Source: Vulcanimicrobiota bacterium (GTDB lineage Bacteria > Vulcanimicrobiota > Vulcanimicrobiia > Vulcanimicrobiales > Vulcanimicrobiaceae). From it: 14,922 nucleotides of DNA. The notes beneath the pieces were generated by a model. It did not search any database, was not told the DNA's origin, and saw nothing but the letters and a program-made list of their open reading frames with translations. The stretch covers positions 1-14,922 of the forward strand of contig JACRUB010000034.1 in NCBI GenBank assembly GCA_014305015.1. The letters are read 5' to 3'. The translations under genes and the position numbers were made by a program. This document shows, one piece after another, positions 1 through 6,131 of the stretch. How positions within the stretch are numbered: position 1 is the first letter of the stretch; each line of letters starts with the position of its first letter.

Positions 1-53
1 ACGCCGTGATGGTAGGCTTCGGCCAAACAAAACCCCGGTGTGCCCTCCGCCCC

Positions 54-359
54 CTAGGCGATCGAGACGTTCTTCTTGCGCAGGTGTGCCGTCACCGGCC
101 CCTCTTGCATGTCCGTGCGCAGCACTTTGCCGGTGAGATTCTTGCGGGCGAACTCGCTCGCGACGCGGTTGGACTCTTCCTCACCAAACTTGGTCTCGAA
201 GATGCTCACCGAGATCGCGCGGCCGTTGCCGGTTTCGATCCAGTGGTAACTGACGAAGCCGGGAATGCGCTCGATCAGGGGCGTGAATCCGTCTTGGATC
301 GTGCGGGCGACTTCCTCCATGTTGCCGGTGACTTTGAATTGACGAATCGTTGCGTGCAT
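54..359 (-). CDS. ABM-like (dimeric alpha/beta barrel) small protein
   Basis: A 101-residue protein beginning MHATIRQFKV, with GNMEEVARTIQDGFTPLIERIPGF and SVSIFETKFGEEESNRVASEF. A first strand, a helix with '..I..GF.PL....PGF..Y', then 'S.S.F.....EESNR' is the pattern of the antibiotic-biosynthesis-monooxygenase/dimeric alpha-beta barrel group. Members range from small monooxygenases to proteins of unknown activity, so no substrate can be named. I chose the ATG at 359 because GGAG (bases 368-371 on this strand) lies 8 bases upstream, inside the last codons of rocD. An upstream in-frame ATG would run 38 more codons into rocD and has no family support. Only two bases separate it from the rocD stop, so it is almost certainly co-transcribed and translationally coupled with rocD. 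No signal peptide or membrane segment is visible. No terminator is evident in the 53 bases left downstream. Confidence 0.8.
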   Translation of the reverse strand: MHATIRQFKVTGNMEEVARTIQDGFTPLIERIPGFVSYHWIETGNGRAISVSIFETKFGEEESNRVASEFARKNLTGKVLRTDMQEGPVTAHLRKKNVSIA

Positions 360-361
360 AG

Positions 362-1564
362 TTAGAACTCCGAGCTGGCGTCTTTGAAGTGTTCCAAGAG
401 CATTTCGATTTCTTCGCGATTGATGACCAGCGGCGGAGCGAGACGTAAAACATTGACGTGCGTGTCTTTGCAAGCAATGCCGCGTTGAAGCAATGCAGAA
501 GCGAATGGGCGCGCCGGTTTGTGAAATTCAATTCCGACCAGCAGCCCGCGCCCGCGCACTTCTTTGATGCGGGGCGATTTGCAGGCGCGCAGGCCGTCCA
601 TAAGCAGCGTGCCCATCGTCTGCGCGTTCTCAGCAAGGTTCTCATCGACGAGCACACCCAGTGCGGCTTCGGCCACGGCGCAGGCGAGCGGATTGCCGCC
701 GAAGGTGCTGCCGTGATCGCCGGGCTTAAAAAGATCCATCAGTTTTTTGCTTGCGAGCGCAGCCGAAACTGGATAGTATCCGCCGCCTAGAGCCTTGCCG
801 ACGATCAGCACGTCGGGTTTGATGCTGTCATGCTCGGTTGCAAACATCGTCCCAGTTCGGCCGAACCCGGTTTGAATTTCATCGGCCATAAAAAGCACTT
901 CGTGTTCCTTGCACAGGCCCCACGCGCGCTTGAGAAAACCGGGCGGTGGAATATTGACGCCGCCTTCGCCTTGAATGGGTTCGATGAGAATCGCGGCCGT
1001 GTTCTGGTTGATCGCAGCCTGCAACGCATCGAAGTTGCCGTATTCAATGAGAATGAAGCCAGGGGTAAACGGTCCGAAGCTGCGCTTATACGAAGCTTCT
1101 GAGGAAGCACTGATAATCGACGTGGTGCGACCGTGAAAGTTATTGTTGAAGACGATGATCTCGGCTTTATCGTGCGCGACGCCTTTGATGTCGTAGGCGT
1201 AACGGCGCGCGAGTTTAATTGCAGTCTCAACCGCTTCCGCCCCGGTATTCATCGGAAGCGCTACTTCGAATCCGCAGAACTCGGTGAGTTTTTTTAAAAA
1301 ACGCGGCAGGCGGTCGTTGCGCATCGCGCGCGAAACGAGTGTGACCTTCTGCGCTTGCGCGAGAAGGGCTTCGGCGATGCGCGGATGGCAATGTCCCTGG
1401 TTGACCGCAGAGTACGCGCTGATGCAATCCAAGTAGCGCTTCCCGTCCACATCATAGAGCCAAACGCCCGCGGCGCGTTCAACGACGAGGTCCAGGGGAT
1501 GATAGTTGTGCGCCCCATAGCGATCTTCCATCGCAATGAGTTCGTGCGTTTTTTCCTCGATCAC
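362..1564 (-). CDS. rocD: Ornithine aminotransferase
   Basis: A 400-residue class-III PLP aminotransferase that converts L-ornithine and 2-oxoglutarate to glutamate-5-semialdehyde and glutamate in the cytoplasm (arginine/ornithine breakdown, link to proline). It matches RocD along its length: YGAHNYHPL (16-24), SAYSAVNQGHCHP (49-61), MNTGAEAVE (105-113), FHGRTT (143-148), EPIQGEGG (195-202), ADEIQTGFGRTG (227-238) with D228 contacting the PLP ring nitrogen, GKALGGG (256-262) with Schiff-base lysine K257, and HGSTFGGNPLA (284-294). Length is normal for the family. The start used is GTG at 1564, with only a weak GGA upstream. ATG at 1531 (residue 12, just before the conserved YGAHNYHPL) is an alternative. 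The ABM-like gene follows after two bases. A terminator lies 30 bases upstream, so its promoter must overlap that hairpin or lie inside the ORF if the later ATG is used. Confidence 0.96.
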   Translation of the reverse strand: MIEEKTHELIAMEDRYGAHNYHPLDLVVERAAGVWLYDVDGKRYLDCISAYSAVNQGHCHPRIAEALLAQAQKVTLVSRAMRNDRLPRFLKKLTEFCGFEVALPMNTGAEAVETAIKLARRYAYDIKGVAHDKAEIIVFNNNFHGRTTSIISASSEASYKRSFGPFTPGFILIEYGNFDALQAAINQNTAAILIEPIQGEGGVNIPPPGFLKRAWGLCKEHEVLFMADEIQTGFGRTGTMFATEHDSIKPDVLIVGKALGGGYYPVSAALASKKLMDLFKPGDHGSTFGGNPLACAVAEAALGVLVDENLAENAQTMGTLLMDGLRACKSPRIKEVRGRGLLVGIEFHKPARPFASALLQRGIACKDTHVNVLRLAPPLVINREEIEMLLEHFKDASSEF

Positions 1565-1594
1565 GGTTCTGTGTTTTTCCAGTCGCGCCGACGT

Positions 1595-1629
1595 AAAAAG
1601 GGGCGCCCTTAAGCCTTTAAGGACGCCCC
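1595..1629 (-). terminator. Intrinsic terminator after the low-complexity secreted-protein gene
   Basis: Bases 1600-1629 form a hairpin: GGGGCG pairs with CGCCCC, one C/A mismatch, then CCTTAA pairs with TTAAGG around a GCCT loop. Read on the minus strand, the stem is followed directly by TTTTT (bases 1599-1595), the classic Rho-independent layout. It lies 20 bases beyond the stop of the 1650-2159 gene. On the plus strand no T-run follows directly, so it looks one-directional. Confidence 0.85.
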
Positions 1630-1649
1630 CGCTCGCTCCCTTTTTGGGA

Positions 1650-2159
1650 CTACATGCCCTTTGGCGGAGTCTTCTTAACTTTTACTTTTGCCTTGACTTT
1701 TATAGTCGTAGCCGCGCCGGGATGCGTGTCCGAACCCGGATTGCGATTGAATTTATCGATCCAGTTGTCACCGTTTGAATTTCCGCTCAGCCCGCCTTTT
1801 TTGAGGTCGACTGTTCCGCTCGACGGCGTGGTTGTTGCGGGCATCGTTGTATCCGTTGACGGTGTCGGATTGCTTACGGGCGCCGAAGTAGCGGCGGGCA
1901 TCGAGGGTTGTCCGCCCGCATTTACCGCAGGCGCTTGATCGATCCCGGTGGCCGTGGGCGCAGGTGTTGCATTCACACCGTTTTGATCGGTGTGTGCCGA
2001 CGTTGGCGTCGGTGAGGGCTCCGGCGTTGTCTGAGCGATCGTGCGTACCTGCGCTGCAGATGGATTGGACATTGCGAGCGCGCCGCCCCCGCAGAGGATA
2101 AAGGCGATGCCGAGAGTGGCAATTTTCGTCGTGGTCATAGGCTCCATGGTCTCCTTCAT
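1650..2159 (-). CDS. Secreted Pro/Thr-rich low-complexity protein, unknown function
   Basis: A 169-residue protein that I do not recognise. Residues 9-30 (TTTKIATLGIAFILCGGGALA) look like a Sec signal peptide with cleavage after an Ala-rich stretch. Residues 35-115 are low-complexity Ala/Pro/Thr/Ser sequence with TPEPSPTPT and repeated P-T pairs, typical of an extended extracellular linker. Residues 116-140 hold a short polar segment (KKGGLSGNSNGDNWIDKF) that could be a small folded or binding element. The C-terminus is strongly basic with alternating valine and lysine (IKVKAKVKVKK, 153-163). The ATG at 2159 is supported by GGAG (2168-2171) eight bases upstream; ATGs four and seven codons later are possible. 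A strong terminator follows, so it is probably monocistronic. A charged basic tail on a flexible secreted protein suggests binding to polyanions (DNA, polysaccharide, envelope); this is inference only. Confidence 0.7.
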   Translation of the reverse strand: MKETMEPMTTTKIATLGIAFILCGGGALAMSNPSAAQVRTIAQTTPEPSPTPTSAHTDQNGVNATPAPTATGIDQAPAVNAGGQPSMPAATSAPVSNPTPSTDTTMPATTTPSSGTVDLKKGGLSGNSNGDNWIDKFNRNPGSDTHPGAATTIKVKAKVKVKKTPPKGM

Positions 2160-2215
2160 ATTGTGGTCTCCAATTCGACGTACCCAAATACTAAAAAAAT
2201 CTAGCGACTAGGCTC
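2160..2215. promoter_or_regulatory. Divergent promoter gap between the secreted-protein gene and the hydrolase operon
   Basis: These 56 bases separate two divergent genes and must hold or overlap both promoters. The gap is AT-rich compared with its surroundings, with an A-run at 2193-2199. TACTAA (plus) or TAGTAT (minus) near 2188-2193 are -10-like, but no convincing -35 partner is visible for either strand. A short CTAG-CGA-CTAG inverted repeat lies at 2202-2212. I can support the role by position, not exact promoter boxes. Confidence 0.4.
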
Positions 2216-3115
2216 TTGCAAGGCAGCGCAAAATCATGGCGCGAACTGCCGGGAGTGGCTACCACCTACGCCGAGGCGCAAGAGCTTCTCGTTCGCTTCC
2301 TGGATCGCGACCACGATCAGGTCGGCGAGCTCGGCCGCACAATTTTACTCTCACATGGCAGCCGGACAAAACGCGCGGCCGTGCTGCTGCACGGCATGTC
2401 GGCGAGTCCGACACAGTTCGTCAATTTAGCGAAGAAGCTGCACGAACGCGGCTACAACGTGCTCGTGCCTCGTCTGCCGCAGCACGGTTACACCGATCGT
2501 CTGACGGAGGCGTTAGCGGATCTCTCCGCCGCACAGCTCAAAGACGTCACGACGCAAGCCCTCGAAATCGCACACGGGTTGGGAGAAAGCGTCATTGTGG
2601 TGGGGTTTTCGCTAGGCGGATTGCTCGCTGCCTGGGCCGCGCAGTTTCATCGCGTCGCGAAAATTATTTGTATCGCGCCGTTCTTCGGCATCGCGTGGAT
2701 GCCGCACCGGTTCGGCGGCTTACTGTCGGGCCTCATGCTGCGTTTTCCGAACCGCTTTCATTGGTGGAATCCAATCCAGCGGGAGAAGCAGATGCCGGCG
2801 CATGGGTATCCGCGCTATTCTACGCATGCGGTGGGTCAAGCGTACCGTTTGGTCTACGATCTCTTTCACGATGCGCAAGCGCACGCACCCCGCGCTGCAA
2901 AGATTGTCGTCGTAACGAATTCTCGTGAAACGACTATCAACAACCGCTCTGCGCGTAAGCTCATCGAGCTGTGGCGCGCCCAGGCCGATCCGGATTCCGT
3001 ATCGACCTTCGAGTTCACCGACTTGCCGCGGTCGCACGACATTATCGAGCCGCTGCGGAATCCCGCGATCGTCGCTCGCGTTTATCCAAAATTGCTTGAA
3101 CTCATCGAAGCGTGA
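2216..3115 (+). CDS. Alpha/beta hydrolase (S33-like), first paralog
   Basis: A 299-residue alpha/beta-hydrolase-fold serine hydrolase, probably a cytoplasmic esterase, lipase or related enzyme; no signal peptide. Visible elements: oxyanion HG motif in LLHGMSAS (57-64), nucleophile elbow VGFSLGG with Ser132, candidate acid Glu238 in VTNSRETTINN, and His274 in RSHDII. The lid region has WWNP..REKQMP.HGYPR (183-200), shared almost exactly with the second hydrolase at 3629-4519. The start is a TTG with little ribosome-binding signal (AGG three bases upstream). GTG at 2255 is preceded by GGGA but would shorten the N-terminus relative to the paralog, so TTG is preferred. The stop overlaps the tag start (GTGA), implying coupled translation. 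First gene of a four-gene operon. Substrate unknown. Confidence 0.88.
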   Translation: MQGSAKSWRELPGVATTYAEAQELLVRFLDRDHDQVGELGRTILLSHGSRTKRAAVLLHGMSASPTQFVNLAKKLHERGYNVLVPRLPQHGYTDRLTEALADLSAAQLKDVTTQALEIAHGLGESVIVVGFSLGGLLAAWAAQFHRVAKIICIAPFFGIAWMPHRFGGLLSGLMLRFPNRFHWWNPIQREKQMPAHGYPRYSTHAVGQAYRLVYDLFHDAQAHAPRAAKIVVVTNSRETTINNRSARKLIELWRAQADPDSVSTFEFTDLPRSHDIIEPLRNPAIVARVYPKLLELIEA

Positions 3116-3627
3116 AACACCGCTGCGATTGGGCGACAAACGATCTCAACATCCCGTATCACGACGCCGAGTGGGGTTTGCCGGTGCACGACGAACACCG
3201 CCTTTTTGAATTTCTCACCCTTGAGGGCGCGCAGGCCGGCTTGAGTTGGGATACGATCTTAGCCAAGCGCGACCGCTACAGGTCGGTCTTTGCGAATTTC
3301 GATCCAAAGGCCGTCGCGCGTTTTTCGACCGCAAAGCTTGAGAAATTGCTGCAAGACCCCGGCATTATCCGAAACCGCATGAAAGTATACGGGACAGTCC
3401 AAAACGCGAAAGCCTTTCTGGCAGTTCAAAAAAAGTTCGGTTCCTTCGATACCTATGTTTGGGGATTCGAAGACGCAAGCGCGATGAGCAAGGATCTCAA
3501 GAAACGCGGCTTTACCTTCGTCGGTCCGACCATCTGCCATGCGTTCATGCAAGCCACAGGCATGCGCAACGATCATATTCCCGAATGTTTCCGTCACGCG
3601 CAACTCGCAAAGCGCAAAAGGAGCTAG
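3112..3627 (+). CDS. tag: DNA-3-methyladenine glycosylase I
   Basis: A 171-residue Tag enzyme. It removes 3-methyladenine from alkylated DNA and so starts base-excision repair. All hallmark residues fall in place: zinc ligands Cys5, His17, His155 and Cys159 (the E. coli set is C4, H17, H175, C179), the active-site Glu38 in LEGAQAGLSW, and Trp46. Other family stretches are YHDAEWG (16-22), QDPGIIRNR and KKRGFTFVGPTICHAFMQA. It is shorter than the E. coli protein because the Ser/Thr-rich loop before the KKRG helix is missing. That loop is not catalytic. The start is GTG at 3112, overlapping the previous stop by four bases (GTGA), and the next gene starts one base after its stop. No damage-response operator is visible in front; it depends on the operon promoter. 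Finding a repair gene between two paralogous hydrolases is unusual. Confidence 0.96.
   Translation: MKHRCDWATNDLNIPYHDAEWGLPVHDEHRLFEFLTLEGAQAGLSWDTILAKRDRYRSVFANFDPKAVARFSTAKLEKLLQDPGIIRNRMKVYGTVQNAKAFLAVQKKFGSFDTYVWGFEDASAMSKDLKKRGFTFVGPTICHAFMQATGMRNDHIPECFRHAQLAKRKRS
3616..3623 (+). promoter_or_regulatory. Strong Shine-Dalgarno for the second hydrolase
   Basis: AAAAGGAG lies five bases before ATG 3629 and inside the last codons of tag. It is the best ribosome-binding site in the operon and decides the start: an in-frame ATG at 3539 would add 30 residues that simply re-read tag sequence. Confidence 0.8.
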
Positions 3628-3628
3628 G

Positions 3629-4519
3629 ATGCTCGAACCGCCGCAAATCCGTCCGGCTAAGACCTACGAAGAAGCACTTGAACGCGTGGCGGCTATGAAA
3701 AGCCTCGACGATGCTTCGATCCTGCCCATCGCGAATACGACGCTGCTTGAGCGCGGCAAAAAAGTGCCGCTCGCCGTCGTACTCTTGCACGGGTTCACCA
3801 ATCATCCGGGGCAGTATCGCGAGTTTGCTCCGCAGCTTTTCGAGCTCGGTTACAACGTGTTGATTCCGCGGCTTCCGGAGCAAGGCGATCGTAACCGCAT
3901 GACCAAACGCATGGCCAAGCTCACCGCAGAAGGATTGCTTGCAACCTCGAACGAGGCAATCGATATTGCGCAGGGTTTAGGCGAGCGCGTCTGCGTGCTG
4001 GGCATCTCGACCAGCGGGTTGCTCTGCGCGTATTTTGGCCAATATCGCGACGATGTTGCCCGCTCCATTCCGGTCAGTCCGGTGTTTGCGATGCTCCACA
4101 TGAATATGCCCGTGAACGCGTTGGTTTCGAGGACGCTCTTGCTTCTTCCGAACTTCTTTATGTGGTGGGATCCGCGCAAGCGCGAAAAAGAGTTGCCGCA
4201 CACCGGATATCCGCGTTTCCCGACCCGCGCAATGGCGCGCGCCTTGCAAATTGGAACGCTCGTTGAGGGCGCGGCAAAAGAAGAGCCGCTCAAAGGGCGC
4301 TCGATCGTCGTCGTCACGAATGCGAAAGATCCGGCGGTCAACAACGACGTGACGCACCGTGTGGTGGCCGATTGGCAAGGCAGAGCACCCGGTCGAGTCG
4401 AGGAGTTCACCTTTACGACGCTGCCCGCCAATCACGATATCATCGATCCCGAGAATGCCGTTCCGCGAACGGATATCGTCTATCCCAAGCTTATCGAATT
4501 GATTGAGAAAACGCCGTAG
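3629..4519 (+). CDS. Alpha/beta hydrolase (S33-like), second paralog
   Basis: A 296-residue cytoplasmic alpha/beta hydrolase, paralogous to the protein at 2216-3115 over its full length. Shared stretches include LLHG, LGYNVLIPRLPEQG (against RGYNVLVPRLPQHG), WWDPRKREKELP..GYPRFPTRA and the closing YPKLIELIE. Oxyanion region LLHGFTNH (52-59). The nucleophile elbow reads GISTSG with Ser127; the usual last Gly of GxSxG is Ser here, still a small residue and compatible with the fold. Candidate acid is Asp234 in TNAKDPAVNN (Glu in the paralog); His269 in ANHDII. ATG 3629 is chosen for its strong Shine-Dalgarno. Nineteen bases separate it from the PstS-like gene, so co-transcription is likely. Substrate unknown. 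The two copies probably arose by duplication and then diverged. Confidence 0.9.
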   Translation: MLEPPQIRPAKTYEEALERVAAMKSLDDASILPIANTTLLERGKKVPLAVVLLHGFTNHPGQYREFAPQLFELGYNVLIPRLPEQGDRNRMTKRMAKLTAEGLLATSNEAIDIAQGLGERVCVLGISTSGLLCAYFGQYRDDVARSIPVSPVFAMLHMNMPVNALVSRTLLLLPNFFMWWDPRKREKELPHTGYPRFPTRAMARALQIGTLVEGAAKEEPLKGRSIVVVTNAKDPAVNNDVTHRVVADWQGRAPGRVEEFTFTTLPANHDIIDPENAVPRTDIVYPKLIELIEKTP

Positions 4520-4538
4520 TCATGGGTATAGGAGAGCT

Positions 4539-5357
4539 ATGCTAAAGACACTAATGCTTTTTATTCTCGCCGTGGCACTGGCGGCGTGTTCGAACAACGG
4601 GTCGAGCTCGTCAACAACAGCGGGGGACGAGACTACGATAGCCGGATCCACGGCCATGTTGCCGCTCGTTAAGCAGGCAGCGCAAGACTATCAGGCCGCG
4701 CATCCGGATGTGAAGATCGGCGTTTCCGGCGGCGGCTCTCGCGTCGGGCTCACTCAAGCGCAGCAAAAGGGCGTCACGATCGGTGATTCCGACATTGCAC
4801 CGGGCCCGGATCAGAAAGACCTTGTCGATCACAAAGTTGCGGTGGTAACCTTTGCCGTCGTGGCTAATCCGGCGGCCGGCGTAAAGAGCCTTACGAAGAA
4901 GCAGATTGCCGATATCTTTAGCGGCAAGATCACGAACTGGAGCCAAGCGGGCGGTAAGGACCTTAAAATCACGGTCATCAATCGCGCGCGCAGTTCGGGC
5001 ACGCGTGCAGTTTTCGTTTCGGCGATCATGAACAACGTGCAGCCCACCAACAACAGTTTGACCGACGACTCGTCCGGAACGGTGGTAACGACCACCACGC
5101 AAACACCCGGCGCGGTGACTTATGTTGCAACCTCTTACCTTAAGGACAAAAACGTCGTCGCAATCGCCATCGACGGCACTTCCCCATCAGATTCGGACGT
5201 GGAGTCTGGCAAGTATCCGTTCTGGTCGTACGAACACATGGTGACAAGTGGAGCACCGTCCAAGCCGGCCGCCGACTTCATTGACTATGTGGCAAAAGAT
5301 AAAGCGCTGCTCAAGCAGTTGGGCTTTCTTCCGGTGAATGCAATCAAGACAAAGTAA
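4539..5357 (+). CDS. pstS: PstS-like phosphate-binding lipoprotein
   Basis: A 272-residue periplasmic or surface substrate-binding protein of the PBP-like PstS family, which captures phosphate for the PstCAB importer. Residues 1-17 are a lipoprotein signal (LFILAVALAACS; lipobox LAAC, lipidated Cys17), followed by a Ser/Thr linker. Ligand-site motifs: AGSTAMLP (36-43), SGGGSRVG (63-70), GDSDIA (82-87, Asp85 or Asp83 in the position of E. coli Asp56), and NRARSSGT (148-155), giving the R-x3-S-G-T pattern of E. coli Arg135/Ser139-Thr141. It is a short PstS compared with the E. coli protein. The ATG at 4539 is supported by AGGAG (4530-4534). No pstC, pstA, pstB, phoU or phoR is in the window, so it is an orphan here, the last gene of the hydrolase/tag operon. 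No Pho-box-like repeat was seen. It could bind another oxyanion. Confidence 0.88.
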   Translation: MLKTLMLFILAVALAACSNNGSSSSTTAGDETTIAGSTAMLPLVKQAAQDYQAAHPDVKIGVSGGGSRVGLTQAQQKGVTIGDSDIAPGPDQKDLVDHKVAVVTFAVVANPAAGVKSLTKKQIADIFSGKITNWSQAGGKDLKITVINRARSSGTRAVFVSAIMNNVQPTNNSLTDDSSGTVVTTTTQTPGAVTYVATSYLKDKNVVAIAIDGTSPSDSDVESGKYPFWSYEHMVTSGAPSKPAADFIDYVAKDKALLKQLGFLPVNAIKTK

Positions 5358-5358
5358 G

Positions 5359-5739
5359 CTATTTCTTTTTTTTGGCGTTCAGCTCAACGGCAGCGCGGAT
5401 GAGCTGCTTAAAGGCGGATTCATTGAGTTTGTCGCCTTCGTGCAGATCGATTGCGCGCCTTGCGTTCCCATCTAGGCTAGCGTTGAAGATGCCCTTTGGG
5501 TCTTTGAGTGAAGCGCCTTTGGCGAACGTGACCTTTACCTGCGTCTTGTAGGACTCACCCGTGCAGACCATGCCGCCGTCGTACCAGACCGGAACTCCCC
5601 TCCACTTCCACTCTTCGGTTATATTTGGATCTGCTTCTTTGATGAGCTTGCGGATCTGCGCGAGCGTCTCGCCACGCCAATCGCCGAGCTCTTTGATTCG
5701 CTCGGTAATGAGCTGTGAAGGCGATTTTGCATTACTCAT
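5359..5739 (-). CDS. DUF1801 / YdhG-YdeI-like protein
   Basis: A 126-residue soluble protein of the DUF1801-type (YdhG/YdeI-like) fold. Typical elements are an N-terminal helix (ITERIKELGDWRGETLAQIRKL, written here in part as residues 11-32), the EWKWRGVPVWYDGGMVCTG core (43-61), VKVTFAKGASLKDP (68-81) and GNARRAIDL (91-99). The C-terminus is lysine-rich (AKKKK). Biochemical function is unknown; family members often sit beside glyoxalase-fold genes and ECF sigma factors, as here. The gene begins three bases after the VOC gene's stop, so the two form an operon. Its stop lies one base from the converging pstS stop, leaving no room for a terminator. The poly-lysine codons account for the T-run seen on the plus strand at 5364-5373. 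Confidence 0.82.
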   Translation of the reverse strand: MSNAKSPSQLITERIKELGDWRGETLAQIRKLIKEADPNITEEWKWRGVPVWYDGGMVCTGESYKTQVKVTFAKGASLKDPKGIFNASLDGNARRAIDLHEGDKLNESAFKQLIRAAVELNAKKKK

Positions 5740-5742
5740 CTT

Positions 5743-6084
5743 CTAGCTCTTCGGCAGTTGTCGTAAGCCCACCGTCACGCCGTTCCCGTCTTTGAGGTTC
5801 GCGACCAGTAATCCGTAGCCGACGTCGGTAACCTCTTTCACGACCGTGCCGCCCGCAGCGACAAGCGCTTTCACGCTCGCCGCAATGTCGCTCACCGACC
5901 AATATGCGAGCGCGCCGTGTTCATGTTTTCCGTTCGGATCGAGCCCGATTTCCATGTCGCCGCTCTTATAGCCGACGTATTGCGGTGAATCGAGGTAGGG
6001 GTCACTGCCGGTGAGCTCACGAAAAAATCGCTTGGCTGCGGTTAGATCTGCTGCCGGATAGACAATTAATGAGACGTTCTTCAA
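5743..6084 (-). CDS. VOC/glyoxalase-fold protein
   Basis: A 113-residue single-module pair of beta-alpha-beta-beta-beta units of the VOC superfamily (glyoxalase/bleomycin-resistance/dioxygenase). Visible: VSLIVYPAADLTAAKRFFRELTGSDP (start at residue 4), the PQYVGYKSGDMEIGL strand pair, YWSVSDIAASVKALVAAGGTV (62-82) and LKDGNGVTVGL near the end. Metal ligands of true glyoxalase I are not clearly arranged (no early His), so a binding or resistance-type role is as likely as catalysis. The start codon is TTG at 6084 with AAGGAG (6094-6099) nine bases upstream. It heads a two-gene operon with the DUF1801-like gene and is divergent from the ECF sigma gene across 47 bases, so it is a likely target of that sigma factor. 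Confidence 0.85.
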   Translation of the reverse strand: MKNVSLIVYPAADLTAAKRFFRELTGSDPYLDSPQYVGYKSGDMEIGLDPNGKHEHGALAYWSVSDIAASVKALVAAGGTVVKEVTDVGYGLLVANLKDGNGVTVGLRQLPKS

Positions 6085-6131
6085 GATTGTGTACTCCTTC
6101 TATTTCTATGACGGATCCTTTGGGGTAAAAC

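Noticed and set aside
1..53. Terminator after the ABM-like gene
   Set aside because: Only a short GGC-CGAA-GCC stem is visible and the sequence stops at the window edge.
2216..4519. Hydrolases as tricorn-interacting factor F1 (prolyl iminopeptidase)
   Set aside because: They share only the alpha/beta fold; the cap motif and motif spacing do not look like F1, and they are in a distant operon.
5364..5373. T-run after pstS as a terminator U-tract
   Set aside because: No stable stem precedes it; the run is the antisense of lysine codons at the end of the DUF1801-like gene.
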